A DNA stretch of 64,000 nucleotides from Nitrosospira sp. Its GTDB lineage: Bacteria > Pseudomonadota > Gammaproteobacteria > Burkholderiales > Nitrosomonadaceae. The number at the start of each line of letters is the position of its first letter. The stretch's first letter is position 1. The translations under genes and the position numbers were made by a program. The notes beneath the pieces were generated by a model that saw nothing but the letters and a program-made list of their open reading frames with translations, ran no database searches and was not told where the DNA came from. The stretch is taken from assembly GCA_013821425.1 (NCBI GenBank), contig JACDGV010000014.1, positions 1 through 64,000 on the forward strand, written 5' to 3'. This document shows positions 37,308-46,013 of the stretch, piece after piece.

Positions 37308-38635
37308 CAATGGGGTCAGACTCGGTTGATATGAGCGCTCTAATCCCCATTTTATCTTACGTTTATTTATTTCATCAATCAGTCTGTCATCAGCTTCCGG
37401 ATTCCGTCGATACCCCCTTATGCCAACGCCTAAGCTTTGAGGCAGGTAGCAGGCGCAGCTGCACGCCAATGCTATCCAGCATATGCGCGCTTTAGTTCGT
37501 CAATGTCGATTTTCTTCATCTGAAGCATTGTTTCCATGACCCTTCCAGACTTCTCCGAATCGGAGTCGTTTAGCATCTCGACCAGAAGGCCGGGAACGAT
37601 TTGCCAGGAAACGCCATATTTATCCTTGAGCCAACCGCACTGCTGTGCTTCTTCAGGTCCGCCCTCGGATAGCTTTTTCCAGTAATAATCCACTTCTTCC
37701 TGCGTTTCACAATCGACTTGAAACGAGATGGCCTCATTGAATTTGAACATCGGGCCGCCGTTAAGCGCCGTGAACGCCTGTCCCTCGAGTTCAAAGGCAA
37801 TAGTCATTACTGTTCCTGCTCTTTTTCGGTGCGTCTCATGTCCTGCTTCGCCGTAGCGGGAGATGGTGGCGATCTTTGAATTTCGAAAAGTACCGGTATA
37901 AAACTCAACCGCCTCTTCGGCCTGGTCATCGAACCACAAACAGGGGGTAATCTTAAGGCATCAATGGGGTCAGACTCGATTGATGATCGCTCTAATCCTC
38001 ATTGTTTTTATCTATTTTATCAACCAGTCTGTCATCAGCCTCCAGCTGCCACCAGCCTCCGATCTGCATCAGCTTCCGGATTCCGTCGATACCCCCCTTA
38101 TGCCAACGCCTAAGCTCTGAGGCAGGCAGCAGGCACAGCTGCACGCCAATGCTACCCAGCATATGCGCGCTTTAGTTCGTCAATATCGATTTTCTTCATC
38201 TGAAGCATTGCTTCCATGACCCTTCCAGACTTCTCCGAATCGGGATCGTTTAGCATCTCAACCAGAAGGCCGGGAACAATTTGCCAGGAAACGCCATATT
38301 TATCCTTGAGCCAACCGCACTGCTGTGCTTCTTCAGGTCCGCCCTCGGATAGCTTTTCCCAGTAATAATCCACTTCTTCCTGCGTTTCACAATCGACTTG
38401 AAACGAGATGGCCTCATTGAACTTGAACATCGGGCCGCCGTTAAGCGCCGTGAACGCCTGTCCCTCGAGTTCAAAGGCAATAGTCATTACTGTCCCTGCT
38501 CTTTTTCGGTGCATCTCATGTCCTGCTTCGCCGTAGCGGGAGACGGTGGCGAGCTTTGAATTTCGAAAAGTACCGGTATAAAACTCAACCGCCTCTTCGG
38601 CCTGGTCATCGAACCACAAACAGGGGGTAATCTTA
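37308..38635. repeat. ~660-bp tandem duplication (two units)
   Basis: Unit 1 (37308-37955) and unit 2 (37962-38635) start with the same CAATGGGGTCAGACTCG and end with CAGGGGGTAATCTTA. Identity is high throughout. Unit 2 carries about 34 extra bases of CATCAGCCTCC-like sequence near 38035. Each unit holds a VOC gene. Six amino-acid differences over 155 residues show that the copies are recent but not identical. The shared TGGGGTCAGACTCGATTGAT-type leader resembles dispersed REP-like sequences of proteobacteria. Confidence 0.85.
37472..37951 (-). pseudogene. VOC/PhnB-family gene, 5'-truncated copy
   Basis: The first duplication unit carries this VOC gene from codon 6 or 7 on (ITPCLWFDDQAEEAVEFYTG) to its normal end (IDELKRAYAG). 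The true start and ribosome site seen in the intact copy (MKSIHKITP, GGAGAAAC) were lost at the duplication junction. Upstream in frame there is only a TGA. The ORF track's start is a TTG inside the conserved region. The reading frame is otherwise intact, so silencing is recent. Confidence 0.72.
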
Positions 38636-38649
38636 TGAATGCTTTTCAT
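38152..38649 (-). CDS. PhnB/YjdN-like VOC-family protein, intact copy
   Basis: 165 residues of the 3-demethylubiquinone-methyltransferase-like VOC branch: MKSIHKITPCLWFDDQAEEAVEFYTGTF, IAFELEGQAFTALNGGPMFKFNEAISFQVDC, CGWLKDKYGVSWQIVP. No methyltransferase fold is present despite the family's historic name, and function is unknown. The start at 38649 is preferred over the longer ORF-track frame because GGAGAAAC lies 7 nt before it. Confidence 0.87.
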   Translation of the reverse strand: MKSIHKITPCLWFDDQAEEAVEFYTGTFRNSKLATVSRYGEAGHEMHRKRAGTVMTIAFELEGQAFTALNGGPMFKFNEAISFQVDCETQEEVDYYWEKLSEGGPEEAQQCGWLKDKYGVSWQIVPGLLVEMLNDPDSEKSGRVMEAMLQMKKIDIDELKRAYAG

Positions 38650-38865
38650 GATGTTTCTCCAGGTTGGGGGACTAGTAATGGGCAAACATGCCCGTGGTAC
38701 CAGCGAGGGTTGGCAGAATCGTGAAGAGCATGTATTTTTGCGTCTTCCCACGCGATTGAAGTCATTATTAGCACTAGTCTTTGAACATTTCAATTCGATA
38801 ATAGCTTCGGGGAGCTTTCAAAAGATGGGCGAGGTTTTTATTGAAAATCCCTTTTTCCCATCCCT

Positions 38866-38961
38866 TCATTGTCCCAGTAAATGGCTATGCTCCACCCGTC
38901 GCTCGGCAATCACATGTTGGACAGCGCTTTCGCATTGCCATACGCCACCATACGCTATCCA
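38866..38961 (-). pseudogene. C-terminal fragment of a second dnaE2
   Basis: The minus strand reads YGGVWQCESAVQHVIAERRVEHSHLLGQ-stop, closely matching the end of the intact DnaE2 nearby (YGVWQCESEVKHVIAKHLVDHSHLLGN). DNA identity is only about 75-80% by eye. It is therefore a leftover of a diverged paralogue, not a fresh copy. The match stops near 38961. Confidence 0.7.
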
Positions 38962-39003
38962 CCTCCCAAGAAGAATATTCTGGGATATTACATTAAGGAA
39001 CTC

Positions 39004-39040
39004 CCGCAACGCTGCGTGGAGGACTTGTTCAGGGGCTTCC
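39004..39040. mobile_element. solo right end of the MITE family
   Basis: CCGCAACGC...GAGGACTTGTTCAGGGGCTTCC is followed by TTAA. It matches the right end of the 22578..22871 element, including about 15 bases inside the inverted repeat. No left partner was found nearby, so it is a truncated relic. Confidence 0.55.
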
Positions 39041-39425
39041 TTAAGCTTCGAATGCCGCTTTGCGACCTCGCCACAGGCAGAAACGTGCCAAAGGAAACAG
39101 CCGAGCTTCATTTCCAAACCCGATTCGCGCCTATCGACGGATCAAGGACAGGTCAAGTCGTGTCTGTCAAAAACCTTTCCGCCGGATGTTAATGGCGGAG
39201 GCGCCGCCCGTTCAGCCACCCCTCATTTTGATGTCCTCCTTGACGCCTCCGTTAGATGGAGCGTGAATCATCTCCCTTTTGTTTGCCAGCGAACAGAGAA
39301 AGGGTGGGGAAAGGACAATAATTAAATCAATTGGTGTGGTGCCCCCAACCAGGCAGGTAAATTGTCACTCCGCCAAATTACCAATGATCAGCTTCTTGAG
39401 TGAAATCCAAACGAGGAGAAGCAAA

Positions 39426-39584
39426 ATGAGTATCGGGACGATTCTTTTAATTTTGCTGGTGCTTGCGCTTGTGGGTGCAATCCCGACTTGGGGATACAGC
39501 AGCAACTGGGGTTATGGCCCCACCGGGGGTATCGGACTAGTGCTGGTGATAGTTTTGATTCTGGTGCTGACAGGCACGATATAG
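39426..39584 (+). CDS. DUF3309-family small membrane protein
   Basis: 52 residues: two hydrophobic helices (TILLILLVLALVGAIPTW and IGLVLVIVLILVLTGTI) joined by a Tyr/Gly-rich loop (YSSNWGYGPTGG). This is the exact DUF3309 layout. Function is unknown. It is too short for the supplied ORF track except inside a longer frame. GAGGAGAAG gives a good ribosome site. Confidence 0.85.
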   Translation: MSIGTILLILLVLALVGAIPTWGYSSNWGYGPTGGIGLVLVIVLILVLTGTI

Positions 39585-39623
39585 CTTACTGAGTCGACAT
39601 GGCGCTGAGGGTGCATCGCCAAA

Positions 39624-39655
39624 ACCGACCGGCCGGACTGATCAATCCGGTCGGT
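39624..39655 (+). terminator. hairpin after DUF3309 gene
   Basis: 9-bp perfect stem ACCGACCGG/CCGGTCGGT, 39 nt after the stop, without a T run. It is also downstream of dnaE2 on the other strand. Confidence 0.45.
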
Positions 39656-39792
39656 GGCCAGTGCCAAAGTCACTTTCTTCAATTCCCCCTCGAGCCTCGG
39701 GATTAACAGGCTGTTAGAGTTGTGTTTCTTGTGGCTTGGGCTGCGTCACGTTGTCGGCGTTACCGATGCATCTGCCAATTTGGCGCATCTGC

Positions 39793-42700
39793 CTAATGAA
39801 AATCCCGGCTTTCCACCCTGAGATTACCCAGCAAATGACTATGGTCCACCAGGTGCTTGGCAATCACGTGTTTGACTTCACTTTCACATTGCCATACGCC
39901 GTATACCGTTAAAAGCCTTGAGCTCAATATTTCATGGCGTTGTTTCCGGACAAGTTGATTCCACACCACAACATTTATTGTTCCAGTCTCATCTTCGAGT
40001 GTCACAAATACTACGCCGCTGGCAGTTCCAGGACGTTGCCGACATGTCACAATACCGGTCGTTCGAACCAGCCGTCCGGTCGGATAATTATTCAGCTCCC
40101 GTGCCGAATGCAGATTCATCCGGGCCAGCTTTGGCCGCAACAGGGCAAGGGGGTGTCTGCGCAGGGTGAGCTCCATGCTTGCGTAATCAGCGATAATTTC
40201 CTCTCCTTCCGATGCTCCGGTAATGGCTGGCAATGGCTCTCTTACCGGAGCATCTCGCATCAGATCCGATTGTTTTATATGGGACGCTACCGCCCATATG
40301 GCCTGACGCCGATGGCTTGATAAAGTGTGTAACGCATCCGAGTTGGCGAGAGCACGCATTTCTAAAGTATTCAGATATGCGCGGTTTGCCAGATCGGCCG
40401 GATTCTCAAAAGATGAAATCTTTCTTGCCTCAACAATGCGTTTGGCCGCTTTCAAGCCTACCCCTTTTACTCTATTCAAGCCTAGCCGGACATTGGGTTG
40501 TGCGGGTGGTTCGAATTGAGAAGAGCTACCTGCCTGCTCTTCTTCAAGCATGCAATCCCAATCGCTTACTGTGACGTCCACCGGCCTGACTTGAACACCA
40601 TGTCGTGTGGCGTCCTGAATCAGTTGCGAGGCGCTATAAAAACCCATGGGCAGGCTGTTCAGCATGGCGCATAAAAAGGCAGCGGGTTCGTGGCATTTAA
40701 GCCAGGCCGATACATAAACCAGCAGCGCAAAGCTTGCGGCATGAGATTCCGGAAATCCATATTCGCCAAAACCTTGGATTTGCCGAAAAATTCGTTCAGC
40801 AAATTCCCGGGAGTAACCTCGGCTTGTCATCCCATCGATTAATTTCTTATGGAAGGAGCCGAGCCCTCCTTTTCTCTTCCAGGCTGCCATGGAACGCCGC
40901 AACTCGTCTGCCTCGCCGGGGGTAAAGCCGGCGGCCAGCATTGCCAATTGCATCACCTGTTCCTGGAAGATCGGCACGCCATAAGTTCGCTCAAGAGCAA
41001 TTTCAACCCCTTTGTCAGTTCCTTCGCCTGGATAATCCGCAGTCTCCAGTCCTTGTCTGCGGCGCAGGTAAGGATGGATCATGTCTCCCTGAATCGGCCC
41101 CGGACGGACGATGGCAACTTCTACGACCAGATCGTAGAAGGTGCGAGGCCTTAATCGCGGCAGCATAGACATCTGTGCTCGGGATTCAATCTGGAAGACG
41201 CCGATAGTGTCGGCCTTGCAAATCATGTCGAATGTCGCTTTATCCTGTGGCGGAATGTCCTGCATCCGAATTGGCATTCCACGACGGGCAGAAACCAGAT
41301 CGAGCGTGCGGTGGATTGCCGATAGCATGCCCAGCGCGAGCACATCAATTTTCATCAGCCCTACCGCTGCAAGGTCGTCCTTATCCCATTGGATGATGCA
41401 GCGATCCGGCATGGCGGCGTTTTCGATGGGAACGATACGGCACAGCTTGTCACGCGAGATGACGAAGCCACCTACATGCTGGGACAAATGACGCGGAAAC
41501 CCATATAAGGCCGGGATCAGTTGAATCAGCTTCTGGATGATGGGGCTATCGGGATCGAAGCCATTTTCAATCAGCCGCGTACGAATATCCGAGGTCTTGT
41601 CCCACCAGGCAAAAGAACTGGATAACCGTTTGGTACGTTCAATATCGAGTCCCAGAGCTTTGCCGATATCCTGGACCGCCGAGCGTGTGCGATAGGTTAT
41701 TACTGTCGCCGCTATGGCGGCACGATCCCGGCCATATTTCTGATAGATATACTGAATAACCTCTTCCCGCCGCTGATGCTCGAAATCCACATCAATATCG
41801 GGAGGTTCGTTGCGCTCCCTGGAAATAAACCGCTCAAACAGCAAGCTGCTACGCTCCGGATCAATCTCGGTAATGCCCAGGCAATAGCATACTGCCGAAT
41901 TGGCCGCCGATCCGCGTCCCTGGCAAAGAATGCCTTGTGACCGGGCGAATCTTACAATATCAAATACCGTCAGGAAATAGGGCTCATAGCTCAGCTCGGC
42001 GATCAGATCCAGCTCATGTTCGATCTGTTCCCTGACCTTGGCTGAAACACCCTTTGGAAAACGCCTCGCCATTCCCTCTTCGACCATGCGCCGCAGATAG
42101 GCCGCATAGGTCTCGACTCTCCCGGATGAGCTGGCCAATTCATCCGGGTATTCATAGCGCAGCTCATCCAGCGAAAAAGTGCAGCGGGCCGCAACCGCAA
42201 CCGTCTCCCGCAGGAGTTGCGGCGGATAGATCTGCCTCAACTGCAATCTTGTACGCAAGTGCTGTTCCGCATTCGGCTGGAGCGCATAACCGCATTCGGA
42301 TAGCGGCTTGCCGAGGCGGATGGCAGTCATCGTATCGTGCAGTGGTTTATTCGAAGCATCATGCATGCTGACGTCCCCCGCGGCTAGGAGTGGCATACCT
42401 GTGATATCCGCAGCCGCGCGTATGTTCTCGAAAAGCAGGTCTTCGCCGGCATGAAGCAACAGTTCAACAGCAGTTCGGCAACGGCCGGGAAATAGCGCCA
42501 GCATCCAGCGCATGTCGTCTATCAATGAATCCTCCGCTTGGTTGGAACGGGGGATCAACAGGACCAGGCAATCCGGTAACAGCGTGAGATGAGGCGCCTT
42601 GGGACAGCTTTCAAAATCGGCGCGGCTGATACGATAAGCCCCTTTCTCGGCGCGCTGCCTCGCCAGCGTGATCAGTTCGCATAAGTTGCCGTAGCCATTC

Positions 42701-42960
42701 CGGTTCATGGCCAGGCAGACCAGCCTTAATCCATCCTCCAGGATGAACTCGCTGCCGATCAGAAGATGCAGCCCTGCTTTCTTCGCTTCCGAATGGGCCC
42801 TTACAACCCCTGCCATGGAACACTCATCGGTGATGGCCAGTGCGGCATAGTCCAGGCTTGCAGCACGTTCAACCAGCTCTTCCGGCAGGGAGGCTCCCTT
42901 GAGGAAGCTGAAGCTGGAGCGGCAATGAAGTTCAGCGTAGGCGGGAATGGAAGAATGCAT
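39793..42960 (-). CDS. dnaE2: error-prone DNA polymerase ImuC/DnaE2
   Basis: Catalytic C-family polymerase of the SOS mutasome. 1055 residues from ATG 42960, which follows the imuB stop by 8 nt; the ORF track begins 12 codons earlier inside imuB. It has a PHP domain (YAELHCRSSFSFLKGASLPEELVERA), the polymerase catalytic block (PPDIDVDFEHQRREEVIQYIY), a helix-hairpin-helix region (NRVKGVGLKAAKRIVEAR) and the OB fold at the end. It is the last gene of lexA-imuA-imuB-dnaE2 and is expected to be damage-induced through the operator at 45870. Confidence 0.96.
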   Translation of the reverse strand: MHSSIPAYAELHCRSSFSFLKGASLPEELVERAASLDYAALAITDECSMAGVVRAHSEAKKAGLHLLIGSEFILEDGLRLVCLAMNRNGYGNLCELITLARQRAEKGAYRISRADFESCPKAPHLTLLPDCLVLLIPRSNQAEDSLIDDMRWMLALFPGRCRTAVELLLHAGEDLLFENIRAAADITGMPLLAAGDVSMHDASNKPLHDTMTAIRLGKPLSECGYALQPNAEQHLRTRLQLRQIYPPQLLRETVAVAARCTFSLDELRYEYPDELASSSGRVETYAAYLRRMVEEGMARRFPKGVSAKVREQIEHELDLIAELSYEPYFLTVFDIVRFARSQGILCQGRGSAANSAVCYCLGITEIDPERSSLLFERFISRERNEPPDIDVDFEHQRREEVIQYIYQKYGRDRAAIAATVITYRTRSAVQDIGKALGLDIERTKRLSSSFAWWDKTSDIRTRLIENGFDPDSPIIQKLIQLIPALYGFPRHLSQHVGGFVISRDKLCRIVPIENAAMPDRCIIQWDKDDLAAVGLMKIDVLALGMLSAIHRTLDLVSARRGMPIRMQDIPPQDKATFDMICKADTIGVFQIESRAQMSMLPRLRPRTFYDLVVEVAIVRPGPIQGDMIHPYLRRRQGLETADYPGEGTDKGVEIALERTYGVPIFQEQVMQLAMLAAGFTPGEADELRRSMAAWKRKGGLGSFHKKLIDGMTSRGYSREFAERIFRQIQGFGEYGFPESHAASFALLVYVSAWLKCHEPAAFLCAMLNSLPMGFYSASQLIQDATRHGVQVRPVDVTVSDWDCMLEEEQAGSSSQFEPPAQPNVRLGLNRVKGVGLKAAKRIVEARKISSFENPADLANRAYLNTLEMRALANSDALHTLSSHRRQAIWAVASHIKQSDLMRDAPVREPLPAITGASEGEEIIADYASMELTLRRHPLALLRPKLARMNLHSARELNNYPTGRLVRTTGIVTCRQRPGTASGVVFVTLEDETGTINVVVWNQLVRKQRHEILSSRLLTVYGVWQCESEVKHVIAKHLVDHSHLLGNLRVESRDFH

Positions 42961-42968
42961 GAGGCAAG

Positions 42969-44492
42969 TTATCCAAACAGTCCTTGCAAGTACCATCTGT
43001 GGTTTTTTGCCGTGGGGTTATGTTCACGGTAGATCCATAACAATTGGCCGAGACCATTCTCCGCAATGAAATAATCGCGCGCAATCGGGGCGTCATCCCA
43101 CCAACCCGCCTCGATCCGCTCCGGTCCCGCAATCAGTTTCAATGGCGTGCCATAGACCGGTTGCACCTGCTGCTGGCGTTGCAGTTTCAGCTCTAGCGGG
43201 GTTTCGATTAACCAGGCGGGGCGGGTCAATTCCCTGGGAATGGTTTTCCATGGTGTTTCTCGGCGCGAAGCATTCTTCACCCCGCTCATTTCGCCTGTTC
43301 CTGGCGCCTCGAATCTCTGGCTGCATTCAGGACGATGGTCCGGGATAATCCTTAAACTTGTGACGGCCTGCGGACCCAGCCGGGAGGAAAGTTTCTCGAT
43401 AAACCGGTTCAGCGAAGTAGCCTCCGATTGCGCGGTCGGGAAGAGTTCCATATTGGCGTTTGCACCTGCTGTTATTTCATCCGCTATCAACGCCAATTCA
43501 CAAACCGGAGCCACCAGTTTTGTTCGCCCCAGACGTTCGCGCAGCAAAATCTTTAAATGGCCCGGATCGCAGCTTTGTTCTGAAAGCCGTACACTTATAG
43601 ACGTAGACTGGCACGGCTGCCGCAGGGAATATTCGTGGTGCAGAATGAATGAGAACGTCGAAACCTCAGCATGACGTGAAGTTAGCCAGCCGCACATCTG
43701 GTCGATCATTCGCTGCGCCGGCACCAGCAGCAGTTCCACGCTTTCAACCAGCGCCATCAACCTCATCTTTTGTTCAAAGGATTCTGGTGTTTCAAACCAT
43801 CTTTGCGGATCGGGCGAATCTCCGTAGGCACGATCCATTTCTATCAGCAGGTCCGGGCCAAACCGCCGTGCTATTCCATCGCGGGGCAACCGCTGCAAAT
43901 CAGCCAAGGTTCTGCAGCCTATGCCGCCAATGACTTCAAGATGAGGCTGGGCCGATTCCAATAAACTGACGGGCAAGGAGTCGAGCAATGAGCGGAATTT
44001 GGCGCCTGTTCCATTGATGACGGTTCGCGATGGCGCGGACCGCGCGAGGAGCCATGCCCCTTTTGCAGTGGGAGCAACCCCTACGCAGAGTTGCAGGCCT
44101 TGCGCAGACACCGCCCGATTGAGTAACTGGCATAGCTTCTTCAGGCCGCCAAATAACTTCAGGCTTGCGGAAACCTCGGCAATCAGACCGCTGCATTGCA
44201 ACACAATATTGGGCGTGAAATGCAATGCGGCATACGCAGCTTCATGCAGCGCTTTCATTTCTTCGTTGGGATCATGCTCCACCACTACCAGGTCGGGTAA
44301 CAGAGCCAAGGCACTGGCCAATGGCTGATGAGCTGTAACTCCCCGTTTCCGCGCCGGCTTGTTGGCCTGCCGGATATACACCTGATTACCCCTGCGGACA
44401 GTTACCGCCATCGCAGGAGCGAGAGCCGCAGGAAAGCGGCGTTCTATCCAGTCAAGCGATAATGCCGGGCAATGGAGAGCGATCCACAGCAT
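42969..44492 (-). CDS. imuB: ImuB, Y-family polymerase-like mutasome protein
   Basis: 507 residues from the ATG at 44492 (MLWIALHCPALSLDW); a TTG three codons earlier overlaps imuA. It has the Y-family fold. The palm acidic residues needed for catalysis are replaced (IAEVSASLKLFGG where active enzymes have S-x-DE), as known for ImuB. It acts as the hub that binds the clamp and ImuC/DnaE2 rather than as a polymerase. It lies between imuA and dnaE2. Confidence 0.93.
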   Translation of the reverse strand: MLWIALHCPALSLDWIERRFPAALAPAMAVTVRRGNQVYIRQANKPARKRGVTAHQPLASALALLPDLVVVEHDPNEEMKALHEAAYAALHFTPNIVLQCSGLIAEVSASLKLFGGLKKLCQLLNRAVSAQGLQLCVGVAPTAKGAWLLARSAPSRTVINGTGAKFRSLLDSLPVSLLESAQPHLEVIGGIGCRTLADLQRLPRDGIARRFGPDLLIEMDRAYGDSPDPQRWFETPESFEQKMRLMALVESVELLLVPAQRMIDQMCGWLTSRHAEVSTFSFILHHEYSLRQPCQSTSISVRLSEQSCDPGHLKILLRERLGRTKLVAPVCELALIADEITAGANANMELFPTAQSEATSLNRFIEKLSSRLGPQAVTSLRIIPDHRPECSQRFEAPGTGEMSGVKNASRRETPWKTIPRELTRPAWLIETPLELKLQRQQQVQPVYGTPLKLIAGPERIEAGWWDDAPIARDYFIAENGLGQLLWIYREHNPTAKNHRWYLQGLFG

Positions 44493-44497
44493 AGGAG

Positions 44498-45226
44498 TCA
44501 ACAGTAGGCTAAAGTGGGGCGGGATGCGACCGGGCTGGAGAAGGAGCCTATTTGGGGGAGTTCAATGTAGATCGGCAAAGCAGTCGGGGCACCGCGGCGT
44601 TTCAGCAGGCACAAGGAGAGGGTGTTAGCAAAAGTATGCCGCCGAGCTGAACCGAGCAATATTCTTAGCGGGGCTGCGGAGGGCTCGAATTGCGCCCTTG
44701 CCGGCCTGAACAGGAAAGCCAGGCCAGCGGCAGATCGCGCAATGATCTGCAACTTGCGCGTCATTTGCTGGCTTGCCTCGGGTAGCCAGCAAATGACGGC
44801 TCCAAAGGCGGCGCTCCTGATGCCTTGCTCAAGTACCCACAATCGCTCGCCAGGTTTGTGAACCCTGACAATCACAATCCGGCGGCTATCGATGTTCAGG
44901 CCTTCCCACGCATGTATGTAAGGAATATAAGGAGGGGCCACCAACAGAATATTCCCTTCCTTCCGGGTGATCTGCTCCAGCGGTCGGCTCAATAAACTTA
45001 TTTCCCCCAGTCCTTCCACCGGCAGCAACAACTCGGTGAGATTGCGGGTAGGCCATCCCCCGCCGGGCAACTCGTTATCCAGTTCATCAAAGCCACTGCG
45101 AACCACCGGATCGGTGGAGAATTCCAATGCATTGCCTCGCCATAGCTTGCCCTTGAACCGCGCTTCGATCTGCGAAAGCGAAAGCGGCCCAGAGGATACT
45201 GAGGGTAAGGAAACAGGCATCGGCAT
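44498..45226 (-). CDS. imuA: ImuA, RecA-like mutasome accessory protein
   Basis: 242 residues from ATG 45226 (MPMPVSLPSVSS). The longer track start lies inside lexA. It has the ImuA pattern: LWRGNALEFSTDPVVRSGFDELDNELPGGGWPTRNLTELLLP, then a RecA-like core without a canonical Walker A. It regulates or supports ImuB/DnaE2 in damage-induced mutagenesis. It starts 17 nt after the lexA stop and ends 5 nt before imuB. Confidence 0.9.
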   Translation of the reverse strand: MPMPVSLPSVSSGPLSLSQIEARFKGKLWRGNALEFSTDPVVRSGFDELDNELPGGGWPTRNLTELLLPVEGLGEISLLSRPLEQITRKEGNILLVAPPYIPYIHAWEGLNIDSRRIVIVRVHKPGERLWVLEQGIRSAAFGAVICWLPEASQQMTRKLQIIARSAAGLAFLFRPARAQFEPSAAPLRILLGSARRHTFANTLSLCLLKRRGAPTALPIYIELPQIGSFSSPVASRPTLAYC

Positions 45227-45242
45227 GGCGAAAATCTCATCA

Positions 45243-45866
45243 TTACCGGTTAGGGTTGAGGCGATATCCGGAAGTAGGGGCTTTTCGAAACAGGCCAACA
45301 TAAAGCCCGTAGATTTCCAGCTTCTGCTCGGGCCGGATGGACGGATAATCCCTGCTTTGTCTCTCGTTGCGCGCCTCGAGGTAATAGCCTTCCTTATCCC
45401 TGGCGAGGACTTTCAGGGTAAATTCATTATCCACGATTGCCAGGACGACCTGACCGGGCAAGGCTGAATTACTGCGCTCGATAATCACCATATCGCCCTC
45501 CAGAATTCCCAGATCCATCATTGAGTCGCCTTTGACGGGGAACAGAATGGTCCGGGAGGGCTTCTCAATCAGATAATCATCAATTCGCAGCAATTCAGGC
45601 TGAACATCGGAAGCCTGTTGGGGCAATCCCGCCCGGATCACATGCCCGACCGTTCGTTCGAAGAAGCGGGGCCCGGGACGCAGCCGATTGCCTGGCCCGG
45701 TTTCTAGAAAGTCTTCTTCCTTTAAACGCTGCACGATCTGATGCGTCCAGGAACGCGCCTTCACGTTCCACAGCGCGGACAATTGGGTGGTTGAGGGGAT
45801 GATTCTTTCCCGGGCGTAGTAATCCTGAAGTTTGCCCAAGTAAGAAAAAATGTCGAGCTGTTGCAT
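45243..45866 (-). CDS. LexA-like repressor of the imu operon (S24 peptidase)
   Basis: 207 residues. The N-terminal winged-helix (about 1-60) is followed by the self-cleavage site Ala-Gly (VIRAGLPQQ), the catalytic serine (VKGDSMMDLG) and lysine (EFTLKVLARD). It heads the operon lexA-imuA-imuB-dnaE2, a layout in which this LexA (LexA2 type) represses its own operon and is released by RecA after DNA damage. There is no clear ribosome site: the operator palindrome ends 4 nt before the ATG. Confidence 0.9.
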   Translation of the reverse strand: MQQLDIFSYLGKLQDYYARERIIPSTTQLSALWNVKARSWTHQIVQRLKEEDFLETGPGNRLRPGPRFFERTVGHVIRAGLPQQASDVQPELLRIDDYLIEKPSRTILFPVKGDSMMDLGILEGDMVIIERSNSALPGQVVLAIVDNEFTLKVLARDKEGYYLEARNERQSRDYPSIRPEQKLEIYGLYVGLFRKAPTSGYRLNPNR

Positions 45867-45869
45867 GAG

Positions 45870-45927
45870 AGATTGAATTAAGAACAGTTGTTCTCATTAT
45901 AGAGAACAACTGTTCTTAATTCAATCT
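45870..45927 (-). promoter_or_regulatory. double SOS operator and promoter in a 58-bp perfect inverted repeat
   Basis: Two 26-bp arms (45870-45895 and 45902-45927) are perfectly complementary around the 6-nt centre ATTATA. Each arm contains a GAAC-N4-GTTC box (GAACAGTTGTTC and GAACAACTGTTC). Read on the minus strand, the centre is TATAAT. A TTGAAT lies 17 nt upstream, so the promoter of lexA-imuA-imuB-dnaE2 is threaded through the palindrome. One box fills the spacer and one covers the start site. Confidence 0.85.
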
Positions 45928-45948
45928 GGCGAACTGACTTGCCAGAGG

Positions 45949-45981
45949 CAAAAAAAACGGCCATCAGTTATCGATGGCCGT
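45949..45981 (-). terminator. Rho-independent terminator of the copper oxidase operon
   Basis: ACGGCCATC/GATGGCCGT, 9-bp stem with 7-nt loop, followed on the minus strand by eight T's. It lies 33 nt after the stop of the 941-residue oxidase gene. Confidence 0.9.
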
Positions 45982-46013
45982 ATCTTGCAGTGGCGCCTTT
46001 CAGGAGTTGCCGA

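Noticed and set aside
37191-37469. 92-residue minus-strand ORF between ubiD and the VOC duplication
   Set aside because: It crosses the duplication boundary at 37308 and its counterpart in unit 2 is not open; no ribosome site.
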